A DNA stretch of 64,000 nt, from positions 87,017,025 through 87,081,024 of the forward strand of contig CM043958.1 of NCBI GenBank assembly GCA_014529385.2. The letters are read 5' to 3'. Every line of letters starts with the position of its first letter. Within the stretch, counting starts at the first letter, position 1. The translations under genes were made by a program, and so were the position numbers. The notes under the pieces were generated by a model. It made no database searches. It was not told the origin of the DNA and was given only the letters and a program-made list of their open reading frames with translations. Of this stretch, positions 48,233 to 61,265 are shown one piece after another. The DNA comes from Adiantum capillus-veneris. Taxonomy: Eukaryota; Streptophyta; Polypodiopsida; Polypodiales; Pteridaceae.

Positions 48233-48554
48233 TGTAAGGCTAGAATTATGGCAGATAATGATTAATTGCATTCATAATTAGAACATTAAGTTGACACATA
48301 GGTTGATGAGCTTATTATTTGTACAATGCTTCTCCATTTATAGATGGAGTAATACATGCAAGCAATGGAGGTGGCAGATGCCAATGCATCCACATAGGTG
48401 TCTAGGTGGAATGTGCATGCAGAGATTTAGGAAAAGTGTCTACTCCATGTGGCACGCTAGGTGTAGGCATGTTTCCACTAAAGTGTGTGTGAAAGTAGCA
48501 CCAAAAGGGGTTGTTCACATAGACATAGGATGGAAGTAGGTTTAAACCCTAACA
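48233..48554 (-). repeat. 5' LTR of the minus-strand copia element (~322 bp)
   Basis: On the minus strand it runs from TGTTAGGGTTTAAACC to TAGCCTTACA, with TG...CA ends. The inner end faces the primer-binding site. Its partner LTR is absent. Confidence 0.75.
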
Positions 48555-48559
48555 TTTCC

Positions 48560-49450
48560 ATTTAAAACTCAAACGAGTCCTCAATAAAGGATGCCATTTG
48601 TATGGGAAGTATTTCATATCCATCCTCGTTGAAAAATTTGGTTTGGGGCTCTAGGGCATAAGTATCTATCATGGCTAAGATATGCATCCAATCTTGGCTG
48701 ACTAACTTGTTGTCAAGAAATTTTTGATAGATGTAAATATTCTCCCTAAGGATCATAACATCCATTTTTACCACTTGGATTGCTAGAATATAGGTGTCTT
48801 CTTCTTGAAACAAGAAAAGTTATCCTCCCCCTCATAGGCATCAATCTCTTATGTTTTTGGCAATGATGTTGAGATTCAAAATCCACCTTTGCTATGCATG
48901 TATCTCTATAATCATGGGTGGTGAGGTTTATTCTAGTTAACATCCTCTTGTCAAGGTAGATGTATCCATATCCCCAATCTTGCACCACCATGACCTTGTC
49001 TCATAGAAGGTTTCCCTAAGATGACATGGTATTTAGGATCTCACCCAAAATCTACAATGGAAACGGTATGTACATATTACTCCCCACAAGTAGCTACACT
49101 GACATTTTCTAGCAAACCCATAGGATTCTCAAGGAGGTCATTAGCCAACTGAAGGACCATTCACGATTTTCAAAGAAGTTGTTACCCCCATTTTTGTTTT
49201 TTTTGGGTGTGGCTATGCTCACGCCCTCTACTATGGCCAAGATGTCCATAAATTTCTGGCATTCCTTTGTGGAATTGTCATCTTGACGTGACATCTTGTG
49301 GATGGGAACAAATTTTGAGTTTCTTCTAGGGATATGATTCAAGAACTCTTGGTGTAAGCCATGGTCCCTGCTACAATACTCCATAACCAAGATTGCACTG
49401 GCTACTTCTTGCCACAAAAAAGGTTGTATTTCTAGCAAGGGTCTCATAGG
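48560..49450 (-). pseudogene. Ty3/gypsy gag-protease fragment
   Basis: Minus-strand pieces: GLLENVSVATCGE, HTVSIVDFG, VILGKPSMRQ, then VVQDWGYGYIYLDKR and RINLTTHDYRDT. They are collinear with the protease at 26.6-27.1 kb. TKFFNEDGYEILP near 48.63 kb matches the conserved KFCDE-GYD segment. Upstream, 49447-49109 encodes an unrecognised frame (MEYCSRDHGLHQEFLNH), probably Gag-derived. The DSG active site is not seen. Confidence 0.75.
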
Positions 49451-50800
49451 AAGGATGCATGGATCAAGGCTTCCAAAAATGCTAGAGAGTTATTAGGTTT
49501 CTTTTCTTGGGGTATAGGTGTGGATGAGGTGGGACAAGGTAGGGATAGGCTGATGATGAACTCTCTCTTAGTGTTATTTGGCTACTTGTGTCAGTACTCT
49601 TGTTTCCACAAAACTCTCAAGTAGAAGTCCCCATATCAAATTGATCCTACCATTCCTCTAGGAGTTCCACTATATTAGGAAAAAAACATCATATCTTTTC
49701 ACCTCAACAATGAATCCCGCTGTCAATTTGTCCTTAACTCTGATAGCAAAATTCAGGTGTGCTCTAGATCCCAATGAGCCTTTGATCTACTCCTTGGCTT
49801 TGATAGAATAATTGAGGGGTTCTCTATATCCTAATGGGCCTAACATCAATCTTCAAGGGGATCTTGTGCTAATACACAACAAGGTCTAGTCCACTCATAT
49901 TAGTATGATGCCATGCAAACGTATCCTTGCATTACTTATATAAATTGATCATTTTTTTTTTGAATTATTTTGGCATCTTTTTACTGATCTCCACAATCTG
50001 TGAGTTTTCAACAACTCCCAACTCAACTTCTTCCAATTCATATGGTTCTTCTTGTGATTTTTGGTTAATTATGTTTGTCTCATTAGCAATTACCTCTTCT
50101 TGACCCTATGTGAAATAAGCAAAAATCTATGTTGTTGATCCTTGAGAAGCTATTGATTTAAATTTATATTCAATGCTCACTACTTGTTTTGTAGATTTAG
50201 TAGAAAAGACTTCTTAAATGTCTGATAGTTCTTGAAAACCCTACTAAATTGGCTAGCACTACCGCTCTCTTCTTTCTCTAGTCTACAACCAGCTCACTAG
50301 TTTTCTAGTGATGCAAGGCTCTTGCCACCCTTACCAAGGGGTGCCCAATAGCATGCCATACACACTTAAAAATTCAATAGTAGAAAGAAAGCACAAAATA
50401 TATTGAGATTCAATTTAGTATGTAGAGATCTTATTGAGGATGAAATTGTAGAGCTTCAATATTGCCCGACTAGTTTTTTTTATGCATGGTAGTACAAGAG
50501 TAGGAAGGTTGGGACAAGGTCCTAGGCAAGGTCACTAGCATGTTATGAATAGGGTCTCTAAAAATAGGGCCAAAGGGAATCTATAATAGAAGAAGGTTGG
50601 GAGGAGAAGAAGCATGTTGTATTCCCATTAGTCCCACAATGTTATCAAAGCTCATATCTCTTTTCTTGAAGGAGTGGGAAGGTGCACCAATGCTAAATTT
50701 TAATGAAAAAGGATTGGTGTAAGGTTCACTTGCAAGGTAGGAGAGGAAACATTGACCAAACCCATTTTCTACATGTGTAGTGTGAACTGAAGCACATTGG
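49450..50800. other. Gene-less stretch, probably decayed gag of the neighbouring fragment
   Basis: No confident motif on either strand. 'ttgatctactccttggctttgatagaat' phrases recur near 49730 and 49790. Confidence 0.4.
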
Positions 50801-50868
50801 AGCCTCATGAATTTTTTGCTTCAGCATCTTCCTCACTCAAGGCCTTTGCAGGTTGGTGCAATCTATTC

Positions 50869-50984
<116 letters not shown>

Positions 50985-51059
50985 GCTAGTTCTTGCATGT
51001 TGCTATTTCCTTGGTATATTTTGCTGGGACTGTTGGCCGGGGGTGCCCTTGGTGTAAAA

Positions 51060-51396
51060 CCGCCTTGAATTCACTAGGTAATTTTTTTAAGTAAGTGGTA
51101 TCTTAATGGTAACTAACCCTTGGTTGTTAATTGGGTTAAGTGGGGTGGATGCATTGCCTTGCTATATTCTTGGTATAACTCGCTAGGTTTGGAAACCTTG
51201 GGTGAATAATGGCTTGAATTCAATGAATAAATATAAAAGGATACTAGAGGGTGGTACCTTAATGGTACCTAACCCTTGTAGGTAAAAGGGGTCATGATAA
51301 TTTGGCGGGTTTCCTGGACCTGAAAACCCTACCATTTTTTGCTTAACCTCACGGTGGCTCCCTCTTGACTGGTCTGTGCTATTGCACCACTAAGTG

Positions 51397-51463
<67 letters not shown>

Positions 51464-52520
51464 CCCCCCCCCCCCCCCCTCTCTCTACTTGGGTGTAGTA
51501 GTCTGTACATTAGGATTGTGTATGGATTTACCTGCAAAGGGGTAGTGTTGAATCTATGGCAAAGAGCAAGGATAAGCACACCATTGTGGAGCTGGCCGCT
51601 CTGACTCAATCTCAGGTGACCTTTGGCATTAAAATGGACTAATGTCCAAACTATTTGATGGGTTGTGATTCACTTGTTGGTATTCCTCATGCACATGCCG
51701 ATAGAGGTACTTGAATGGCAACTTATGCCAAACCGTTTTGTATTTTCTACACTGGTTGTTTTTTACTCACCTTGTGAGTTAGGAATTGCTTTTACATGTC
51801 ATATCATGTGTATGAGCACCCTTGCGGTGTCTTCAGCTTTGGGTTATTACTTCCTTCCGATTTTAGGGATGTTCGTCAATACATTTCTACGGTTTGTCAT
51901 AAGCATGTAAAAAAACATTGAAAGGTTTTATCTTCTTTCAAACACTGTATAATGACCTTGGAAGTTTTTTTTAAAAAAAAGGGGGGTATAAGGATAGAAG
52001 TTTTTCTTAAATATATAATGTATGACCCTATATAGTGGGGTTAACCCACTTGTGGGGTGTAAGATAGCGACTTATTTGTTCTGGTATGGCTACCGTGCGG
52101 TTATACTATGGTGCATGTACTTCTGGGTTGGGTACTGAGCTGACAATTCTGGTGCAGATATGATCCATGCCGATGGTTATTGATCTTGGGCAAAATGGCT
52201 TAATGGGCCGAATGAATGGTTGGTAAGGATGGATGACGTTCGAATATGTTTATGGTTATGATTAGTTGTGGAATATGGTAAATATGGCTGCTCATGAGGC
52301 TGTATGTGGTTTGTCATAGGCATGTAAATAAAGTATTGGAAGGTGGTATTCTATTTCATTTATTGGATAGATATTGTAGTGATTGTGATGTGTTTTAAAA
52401 AAAAAGAGGGTGGGGGGGGGGGGGGGGGGCAATGATTGGTGTTCTTCTTAAAATACCGGGTGAATGACCCTATATGGTGGGGCGGATACACTTGGGGTGT
52501 AAGATTTTTGAAAAACTGTC
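51060..52520. repeat. Diverged direct duplications, non-coding
   Basis: 'atgaccctatatagtgggg...ttgtggggtgtaagat' at 52021-52066 recurs as 'atgaccctatatggtgggg...ttggggtgtaagat' near 52461-52504, each preceded by 'gcatgtaaa' about 150-180 bases upstream. 'ccttaatggtacctaaccctt' also recurs near 51095 and 51257. A CT/poly-C compound tract lies at 51397-51479 and a poly-G run at 52412-52429. The 73-codon ORF 52946-53167 to the right is unrecognised. Confidence 0.6.
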
Positions 52521-53534
52521 ATGGCGGTGTACTTCTGTTGTTGAGCCTCTAGGTTGGTTATCAAGCTTACCTCTCTTGCCGTTTAAGTGATTCTATATTA
52601 AAAATTTAGTAGGATTCCTCATATTGGTTGAGATGGCTGGTTGGAAACATGATTATGGTTAAAGGTGGCCGTTTATGGATCTGAATATGGGTATGATGGT
52701 TTGGGGTATATGGTTATTATGGTTCTATATGGGTTGTTTCTTCTGGCCATAAGTGGCTACTTATTGCGTCACTAATATGGACCTTGGCGGCACACATTCT
52801 TGGCTTTTGGAACATATGAGAAAATATGGAATAGCACATCTATATGGACTATGATTTAGGGTATTAGTACTCATACTTATTACCTTACATTTGGATTTTG
52901 ACTCTGACTTAGGGGGTGTAGAACTTACTTACTAAAGATCTTTTTATGTTACATGCGACTCCAAAGTATAGATTGATTGCACATATGAGTACTGTCACTG
53001 ACCTAGAAAAAATAGCGGCCACTAATGCTAAGCTCTGTAAAGTCAAGAAACAGGTATATATGGCCCACTTTGAAGCTAAAATGCCTCATATAACTCGTCT
53101 CTGGCCTTATCTCATGAGAGCTTGTAAAGCACAAGGGGCTTCATATGTTTTTTCCCCTTGTAAATGATTTCATCTCTGAATATATGATTAACTTGACCTT
53201 TCTTATTATTTATCTTTGAAAGCAATCTAGTTGGGTGACATCTATAACATGTGGGATACCCATGCATCACTTGCATACGATGCCAATGCTAACAAAATGT
53301 TGTGTTGTTTCCATGGGTGCAAGTGAGGGTTACCTTCTCAACTATGGTCTTCAAAGTTCCCTGGCTTGAAGATGACGGACTTATATATCTTCAAGCTCTT
53401 GATTCTCTTGTATTTTTGTATAAAGTTTGTTCTGTGCTATGCATGAGAATTATACCACCTTTTCATTGACATAGTTTCTAGCATCTTTTGTAATTTGAAA
53501 GGATTCTTTAATGTTTATGCTATATTGTTACTGG

Positions 53535-53602
53535 AACACACACGCACGCGCGCACGCACGCACACACACATACACACACACACTGACACACACACACACA
53601 CA

Positions 53603-53668
<66 letters not shown>

Positions 53669-53678
53669 CTCTGTCACA

Positions 53679-53728
<50 letters not shown>
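53535..53728. repeat. Compound CA/CG/CT microsatellite
   Basis: Alternating CA and CT blocks with a short CACG-rich start. Confidence 0.97.
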
Positions 53729-53731
<3 letters not shown>

Positions 53732-53794
53732 TGTTGGGTGGCTTCCACACCATAGCCATGTTATATTTTCACATAATGGTACCCCAAATTTAAG

Positions 53795-53905
53795 GTCTTC
53801 CAGCTTTAGTGGCCAAGAGCATTCACCAAAAGGCATTCACTCACAATTTAGTCTTCCAGCTTTAGTGGCCAAGAGCATTCACCAAAAGGCATTCACTCAC
53901 AATTT
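53795..53905. repeat. 56-bp tandem duplication
   Basis: Copies at 53795-53850 and 53851-53905 (gtcttccagctttagtggcc...) are essentially identical. Confidence 0.95.
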
Positions 53906-53949
53906 GGGAAATTGGCAAATATTATCAACCTCTTTAAAGTTTGGGTGAA

Positions 53950-55600
53950 TCCAAAAAGGGCAATAGCAAAGTCAGGTTATGTTTTCTATTGGTTTTCTAA
54001 AAATTTTACAAAACATTATGCTAACACTTATAGCATTTCAAGTAATTACTGATTGGAATTCTTTTAAAAACTCCAAGAAGACATAAATTCTCATAAATTT
54101 TCTTGAGGAGCATATTTTTCTCACTATCACCTGTTGCGGATTTGGTCTACCCTGAATTTTGGAGCTTGTGGGTATCCACCCTATTTAAGTTTTTTGCCAA
54201 AGTTTCTATACAAGGTGTAGTTCTTACAAACAAAACAAAAGTATCAACAAATTTGGAAAAGTTTTGGAGAGGTAGATCACCCAACACAAAGTCAATAATA
54301 AGGTTTGACCTTTGAACATGATGGATATTGCTTTTTATCTTTCAATTTTTTTGCGAAGATTTCAATCGAAGTGCAAAACAACCATACTTTACACCGATTG
54401 AAAATTTTAAAAAATCTAAGAGGTGTTGCTTTCTGAAGTTTTGTCAAGGAGAATAATCTTGTAAAATGTTTCACACATGTTGTCAAAACATGATATTCTT
54501 GATGATGACATGTTTGTTTTTGAAAATCCTACACCATCGAGGCCATATGAAATTATCCTAGATGTTCAAGTAGAGGAGAATGCTAATTTACAAAATGATC
54601 ATGGTTTTGTTGCATTATGTAGGGTTTCAACACTCTATGATGAACTAACCAAATTGTGTCTAGTTTGTTATCGGCTAATTTGATTTTAATTGTGATCACA
54701 AAGCTAGTTAATAACTTTATGGTTCAAGCTGCCACAATCGATTGAAGATTATTGCCATGGCTAATTAAGGGGCCAATGGAATTCCATCATCATCAAATTC
54801 TCATCCTGCAAGGCATGGTAATTTAAAAAATTCATGAAGGATCCAAAGCCGTTTGACTACATAAGTGAAAACCAGAAACAAAATAAAGATATAGTCAACA
54901 CATTTTGTGCATAAACAGACAAACGTTCACCATATCCATGAAACAATAGATGACTAACATCATACAAATACTATTCTAGATTTGCAAGGCAAGGCATGAA
55001 AATGTTGGATGAATATTTCCTTTACCCTAAAACACAAGTTATGGGTGTTGATTAAGTATATTTTAGAAATAATTTTCACCCAATAAAACATGAAGGATAA
55101 TTTGAAGGCATGATACCATATTATTACATGCACAATTCTTCTCTTATGGTTTATCTTTTCTACAAAGATACTATTGTCAAGTTTGACGAGTTAGATCAGT
55201 TCCATGAAGTTCAAGGTTCAAGTTACTCTTTGTTGACATAATCCAAAATTTGCATTCAAAGAAACTAGAAGACATAATTTCAAAAGCTTTGGTCTACGAC
55301 ACAAATGAGAACAAGTTACATCAGACACATCCAATCTCAGCCAAAACTGGCAGGAGGTCCATGGGCTCTAGAGCTTCTATATTTGAGATCTACTAATGAA
55401 AAGGTTTTTGATTTTGACATGTGTAGCTGCCCCCAATGGGATCTGACAGTTTGCAAATTTCCTACCTTTGATTTGATATGTTCTTTTGATTTGATGTTTT
55501 TGGTGTAGTGTAGTATATACACAAAATTCTTGCTGGGTAAGTGATCATACCATGACAAATCTGGTGTAGTAAGAGCTAATGTGGTGGTCGTAGCAGGCAG
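53950..55600. other. Gene-less stretch with one unrecognised ORF
   Basis: The 68-codon ORF at 54477-54683 (MLSKHDILDDDMFVFENPTP) has no recognisable motif. No other feature is supported. Confidence 0.4.
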
Positions 55601-55622
55601 AAATGCGGAAGATAACTCTAGG

Positions 55623-55626
<4 letters not shown>

Positions 55627-55687
<61 letters not shown>

Positions 55688-55708
55688 GGCGCACACACAC
55701 ACACACAA
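55627..55708. repeat. Compound (CT)n(CA)n microsatellite
   Basis: CT to 55665, CA to 55708 with one GGCG interruption. Confidence 0.97.
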
Positions 55709-56381
55709 AATGCAAATGACCTCGATTTTTCCCCATTCTGACTATATGTCCCCGACCTACCCGGATTGCCCTATGCATACTTACCTTGATTGCTCATATT
55801 TTTCTGTCATAGCACTTGCGATTTGAATGGTTCATCATTTGGACATTCGATCACCAAATGCATTTTAATCTGAAGTTTTGAAACCCAAAATCCGGCCGGT
55901 GCCAAATCTTTCCATATGTTCCATATTTGAAGCTCTTGGTTTGTGGATTTGGTGTTTGCTTTCAAAATTTTATTTCGGCTGTCTTGGCTTAGCTTATTAA
56001 TTTTTTTAGTTTTATTAAAAAATTTATATCTTGAAATTAAAAGAAAGTTACGAATAATTATTATTATTTGGCCAAAAATTTGCCAAAACTATTATGCTCA
56101 CTCATATATACATACTTTCAGTCTAGCATCTTACTTCTCATGAAATTTGCAATACGGATCAGTATTGTGCTTGTTAAGATATAAAAATTCCTAAAAGAGC
56201 TGATGAAAAGGCAAACAATTAACAAGAAAACATTATATACAAAGTTATGATCATCTTGTTGCTAGTTTGTGTTACTCCCCCCTTCCCATTTTGAGTCATC
56301 TCGGAGGAAAGGTGTGGATTGGAGCATGGGCGCGAACTATGTGTCTATGCAAGGTCGTGTAATGTGGTCCTATTATGCAAA

Positions 56382-57330
56382 TTAAAGATATGCATTGGGT
56401 AACAAAATGTTGTGCAAGATGTGGGTTCTGAATTTTTTGTTCAATGGTATGTGTTTGTGAGGTTGCTTTGAAGCTTTGAGGCTTGAATAAAAGGATTTGG
56501 AGAAGACACACGCGTCCTTTGGTGGTAACCTTGACGTGATATATTCTATAGTTGGTTTGATTTTTTTTGGAATCCATTGGAGTTGCTTTGAAGGGAAGCA
56601 TGGAGACTGTGATCCATTTTGTTGTTGATGTTGTTTTGGTTTACATTGCCATGTTGTTGTTGCAGGGTGCTTGTGGTTGGGTTTGATTGGATTGATATCC
56701 AAGGAGAAGTAACTAATTGGGCACAAGAAGCTTTGTGTTCTTTGGGAGGAGCATGTGTTGTGTTTGAAGAAGTAGGTCCAATTAGCGGGGCTTGAATGTG
56801 GATAAAATTGCTTTTGGGAATCCATAATTTCTTTAGATTTGACTGCATCATGGACTTCTTGACCCAAACCTTTTTGATTGCCTTGGTTGAATGCAACGGT
56901 GTAGGTTTAGGTTTTTCTAAAAGAGGCCGAATTTTCCAAAAGTGACCTGTTTGCACTAATGGAGTAGTGAAGAATGTGTCTTTGAATTTGAGTTGTAAGG
57001 TGTCACCCTGCCAATTTGGTGTTGCTTTGTATGTGTGCATCCAAGGTACTCCAAGAATCACTACTTCATTAAGATATGTATCTGCCATTATATGAAATTA
57101 ATGAGGGAATCTGTGACCGTCGACATTGATTGATGAATTGGCTTGACCTAAGCTGAGCATTGTCCCTTGATTGGATGCCTTGAGCTCAATTTGGTTTGAT
57201 GTTAGAGGTTCCGTGACCATTCTCAAGAATGTCAAGTATTTGCTGACATTGGCTCGTGATTCGGTGTCCACTAATACTCGTTTGATGGAACCATCAGGAA
57301 GTCGAAGGATAATTTGTACATCCATACCAC
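56382..57330 (-). pseudogene. Retropepsin-like fragment with W-x-P-K tail
   Basis: Minus frame 57325-57098 reads IILRLPDGSIKRVLVDTESR, with D-T-E-S at the position of the aspartic-protease D-T-G-S, then LKASNQGTMLSLGQAN. A break follows, then 57088-56546 reads YLNEVVILGVPWMHTYKATP, the usual second half (ILG.PWM). A basic tail has KKVWVKKS and KKLWIPKSN. Gly to Glu in the active-site triad would disable it. It lies just left of the inverted pol segment and may belong to a third gypsy type. Confidence 0.65.
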
Positions 57331-57429
57331 CAAGCCATGTAGGTTCTGTTTGAAGTGATGTGATTGGAGGAGGATGAGGACCTTTGCATTTTGGCCAAGT
57401 TTCCTTATGGTTGGCTTATTTCTTGCACT

Positions 57430-59222
57430 TCAATATCCTCAATCTGGAGAAGTGAGCACATAACACACTTGGAAAAAGATCTTACCGCATTTGCTTAAAC
57501 CCTAAAAAATGTGTCTTCGTGGTAAGGTGAGGTAAAATCTTGGGACACATTGTGTCCAAATATGGGATTTCCACTGATCAAGAGAAAATACAGGTGCTTG
57601 TTGCACTTCCAAGGCCAACCAAAGTAAGGGGTGTACAAGTCTTTATGGTCCATTGTGGGTATTATAGGTGTTGCATATACATGTACGCCACTTTATGCTC
57701 TTATCACTAAGTTTAAGTGGACAAAAAATGTGAAAAAGCTTTTCAAAAATTGAAGCAAGGACTGATCACTGCTCCAATCTTTCGAGCTCCTGTCTGGAAC
57801 AAGATCTTCCATGTCCATGTGGATGCATCAGCCTATGCCATAGAATGCATATAAGCTCAACCTGGAGAGAAAAACATGGATTTTCCCATTCGTTGCTCTA
57901 GTAGGTAGCTAAACAATGCAGAGAAGAACTATACCACTCCGGAAAGAGAAGGCCTAGGCATGATCTATGTAGTCAAAAATTTTAGACGTTGCCTTCTCGC
58001 AAACAAGTTTATTTTCTAATTCATCAAGCACCAGGCACTATTGTACCCGGTAAACAAACCTTGAAATATGAAAAGGATTGTTTGATGGTTTATCATATTG
58101 CTTGAGTGATTTCACCGTGGTTGTCAAGAAAGCTACAATGCACCAAAGAAAATACCATCTTTGAGATTTTTCCATGGAGAAACGCCCAAAGGTATTGATG
58201 ATGACCTTCCAGATTCTTATATATCCAAAATGGTTCGAAGGTGGAGTGAAGAACTCATTCCTCTACTCAACATGGGATCATTACAAGTAGAAAGACAACT
58301 ATCAATCATTAATCAAACCAAAAATCTCCAGCTTTTAGTTGGATGGCTATACAAGAAAGGTAAAGACGATATCTTGAGACTATGTGTAGAGCCAAATGAG
58401 CACAAGCACTACCTGAGCCTTGCCCATATACAACACATGAGGTTTCATAATGGGAAAATGCAAACATTTTAAAGACTGATGGGACTTGGTTTCTACTGGC
58501 TAAACAAGGGAGAATGTGTCCATGAATACATATTTCATGTGAAGCATGTAGGGAACAACCACCGATGGAACACGCCAAACTCTTTAGAGTAATGGTAGAG
58601 CCCAAATGGAGTACTTACATTATCAAGTACTTAAACACTAAGACCTTCTTGAAGGCATTGAGTAAGGCATGAATGAGAACTATTGAAGAGGAAGAAAAAC
58701 ACTATGTGTTAATCTCGAATCAACTGTACCGGCGGCGGGAAAAAGACAACCAATTGAGATTGTGTGCTACTTAGGGCAAATATTTCTCCATCCTAGAACA
58801 AGCACTTGCAGGCCAGCCATGTGGACATTTTTCGGTTGACAAAACAAAAAAGCTAATACTTCTTGTAGGAATATGGTGGCTAATCCTGTTCACACATGTG
58901 GAAACATTTGCAAAACAGTGTGACAAATGCCAACACACTAAGCAAAGAGTTTCAGAAAGGGGATTACTTATTGGTTTATACCCTAAGTAAACACTCCAAA
59001 AAACTTAGGAATCAAGGGATGGGGCCTTTTGTGATCCACGATATATCGCAAAGTGGTGCCATCAAGCTTGCAACATTGGCAAGTGAGGAGATGCCTAATT
59101 GGATAAGTGGATGTAGTTTAAAATAGTGCCTTCTCCCATTGACAAAAGCGGAGTTAGAAAAAATTCATGCAGCAGCTGAGTGGCCGAAGAACCAATCCCA
59201 TGTTATTCAAGCGCAGGCCAAG
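57430..59222 (+). pseudogene. Tat-like gypsy pol, 3' half: RT end, RNase H, integrase ends (apparently inverted)
   Basis: Plus-strand pieces in order: EHITHLEKD; LNPKKCVF-like and KILGHIVSKYGISTDQEK (RT end); VQVFMVHCGYYR; then RNase H as HVHVDASAYAIECI, AQPGEKNMDFPI, NAEKNYTTPEREGLGMIYVV. An integrase N-terminal part follows: LVGWLYKKGKDDILRLCVEP, GHFSVDKTKKLILL, ETFAKQCDKCQHTK (HHCC finger). It jumps directly to the C-terminal QKGDYLLVYTLSK, GMGPFVIHDISQSGAIKLAT, EEMPNWISGC. The catalytic core of integrase is missing. Frame changes and stops are frequent. It begins just where the minus-strand reverse transcriptase at 59.2 kb ends (after YMDD). Confidence 0.88.
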
Positions 59223-59835
59223 TAGCATCGTCCATGTATATTTCCAAAAAATTGTATAAGATACTCCTTGAATGCATGAATCATTAGTCTCTGAAAGGTG
59301 GCAGGTACATTGGTCAAGCCAAAAGGCATCACCCTATATGAAAATATGCCCCATTATGTTGCAAAGGCCGTCTTATGCTGATCCTCTAGTTTTATGGTAA
59401 CTGGTTGTAGCCCAAGAACCCATCCAAAAAACTATAAGCTTCTTTCCTTGCAACTCTCTCGATCACATGATTTGTTATTAGTAGGGGATAGTTGTCTCTG
59501 ATGGTAGCATCGTTTACCTATTTGAGATTCACACAAACTCGTAATTTTCCATTTTTCTTGGGCACTACCACAATCGGAGACACCCAATTTGTGTGTTCAA
59601 TCTCATAGATAAACTCCATGTCCTTTAGTTTGTCTATCTCTTCTTTAATCTTTTTGGAAAATGTCTCATTGTATGTATAGGAATGTTGTCTGCGAGGTTT
59701 GGCATCACTCTTAAGGGGTGTCATGTGTTGATAAATTTTTGGATCTATTCCCTTAAGATCTTTGTATGACCATGCAAACACGTCTTTATATTGATGGAGC
59801 ATTGTTATCAATAATTGCTCTTTTTTCTTTTGCAA
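59223..59835 (-). pseudogene. Tat-like gypsy reverse transcriptase, 5' half up to YMDD
   Basis: Minus strand: KDVFAWSYKDLKGIDPKIYQ, then KEEIDKLKDMEFIYEIEHTN and VSPIVVVPKKNGKLRVCVNL. A frame change precedes DATIRDNYPLLITNHVIERV, KEAYSFLDGFLGYNQLP, then FGLTN-like pieces and EIYMDDA near 59225. The match stops right after the YMDD box. KDVFAWSYKDLKGI is typical of Tat/Athila-type elements. Confidence 0.88.
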
Positions 59836-60832
59836 TGTATGTCAGCTTTGGTTCCTCTCCATGTTCTGCTAGGTCTATACACTTGTCTTTTTCTGGCCCA
59901 TTGTATGAGGTTCCAACTTCTTTGAGGTCTTGTTTTGGTTTTTGAACTGCAATTTTTTTGTCTTGGATATTGTATCTTTTATAGTGGGAAGGTGCATCAA
60001 ATTTATCCTTGTCAGATTCTTCCTCAATCTCCAACTCCATTGTCCAAACTCCTTTCAAAGCTCGTTTGAATTCTTTCTATCTTTGTTTGCGCTCTATTTT
60101 TGACAATTTTGTTGATTTTTCAGAGGTGTACTTGAGTTTTGATTTTGGTTTTCTTCTATTTTTTGGATTTTTTCTTTTTGTTGAGATAGGTTTCATGAAC
60201 CTTCTTGAGATCTTGTCTTTAAGACAATCAGTTGCTTCAACCAGCCTTAAACACTAAGTTTTTTTTTTTAAGAGAGGTATGGGTTTTTCTTTTCTTTGAT
60301 CTTGTTTGTTTAGAGGTCTTCCTGGTATCTCCATTGTCTTTGTGGTTTTTGGTTGGGAAAATTGTAAAAATAGCTTGTTGATCCTTGAGTTTGATGTCCT
60401 TATTGGAGCTACTAGAGTGCTCGTCCTCCGGATCGTCCTCTAAAGGTCTATCCTCAGAGTCTTGAAATACTTCCTCATCGTCTTTGCTAAGGTCTCTTAT
60501 GGAGATCTCATCCACTATGTGTCTGTAATCTGTAACTCCCTCCACGTCAGGTTCTTTAGATCTTGATTTTGGATTCAATATAATGCTCATTATCTAGAAT
60601 GGATTATATCATATCCTTCCTCATCACAAAATTTGGTTAGTGTCACCTCATTCATACACACATCAAGGGTGACCACTATTTACTACCATCCAAATGGTTT
60701 GAACATCTCTTCCAAAAAAGGCTCTAGTACATACGCCTCATCCTTTACTGGTCGGTGGAGAATGTAATCTTTTTTTCTCAAACCTCCACACTCCGAAGCT
60801 CCGCACATCCAAATATGTGCTTTGCTTTGCAG
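59836..60832 (-). pseudogene. Protease-RT linker of the Tat-like element with KFCDE-GYD segment
   Basis: Right to left: IWMCGASECGGLRKKDYI, FKPFGW, VTLDVCMNEVTLTKFCDEEG-YD near 60.63 kb. A frame change leads to an acidic stretch (SKDDEEVFQDSEDRPLEDDP, 60590-60237) and a Lys-rich segment (KQTRSKKRKTHTSLKKK). The first block is collinear with 27.1-27.3 kb of the Gag-protease element. Confidence 0.7.
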
Positions 60833-61265
60833 TCATGCACGTATCTCACCTTCCTGTTTTGTTGTGGAGTTTAACTCTTTCCTAGGGGTTCGCTTGACAT
60901 CTCTATAACTATGATCTCTGACACTAATCTTTGTAGTGACCTCCTTGTGTCTTAAGTAGATATAGTCATAGCCCCAGTCTTGTACCACTCTGAGCTGATA
61001 CATGAATGACCTGCCCAATATGATATCAAAATTGTTGATCTTCTCAAAATTTATCATAGCAAAGGTGTGTTCATACGTAATGCCACAAGAGAATACAATG
61101 ATTTGTTCTAATATTCCTATTGGTCTCTCCATGTATCCATCTGCTAATTGCAGTTTCATTTGGATTTTAGAGCATGCTTTCCCCATTTTTCCCGCATCCC
61201 CTTGGTTGCTATGGCAATTCCAGCCCCACTATCTAACATTGCAACCGTGTTTCCTTCTTCTCCCT
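60833..61265 (-). pseudogene. Tat-like gypsy retropepsin
   Basis: The active site VAMLDSGAGIAIATK (about 61235-61190) is separated by a frame change from KLQLADGYMERPIGILEQ, GITYEHTFAMINFEKINNF, IILGRSFMYQ, VVQDWGYDYIYLRHKE and VRDHSYRDVKRTP. It is the closest relative in the window of the 26.6-kb protease. The catalytic DSG is intact here. Confidence 0.88.
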
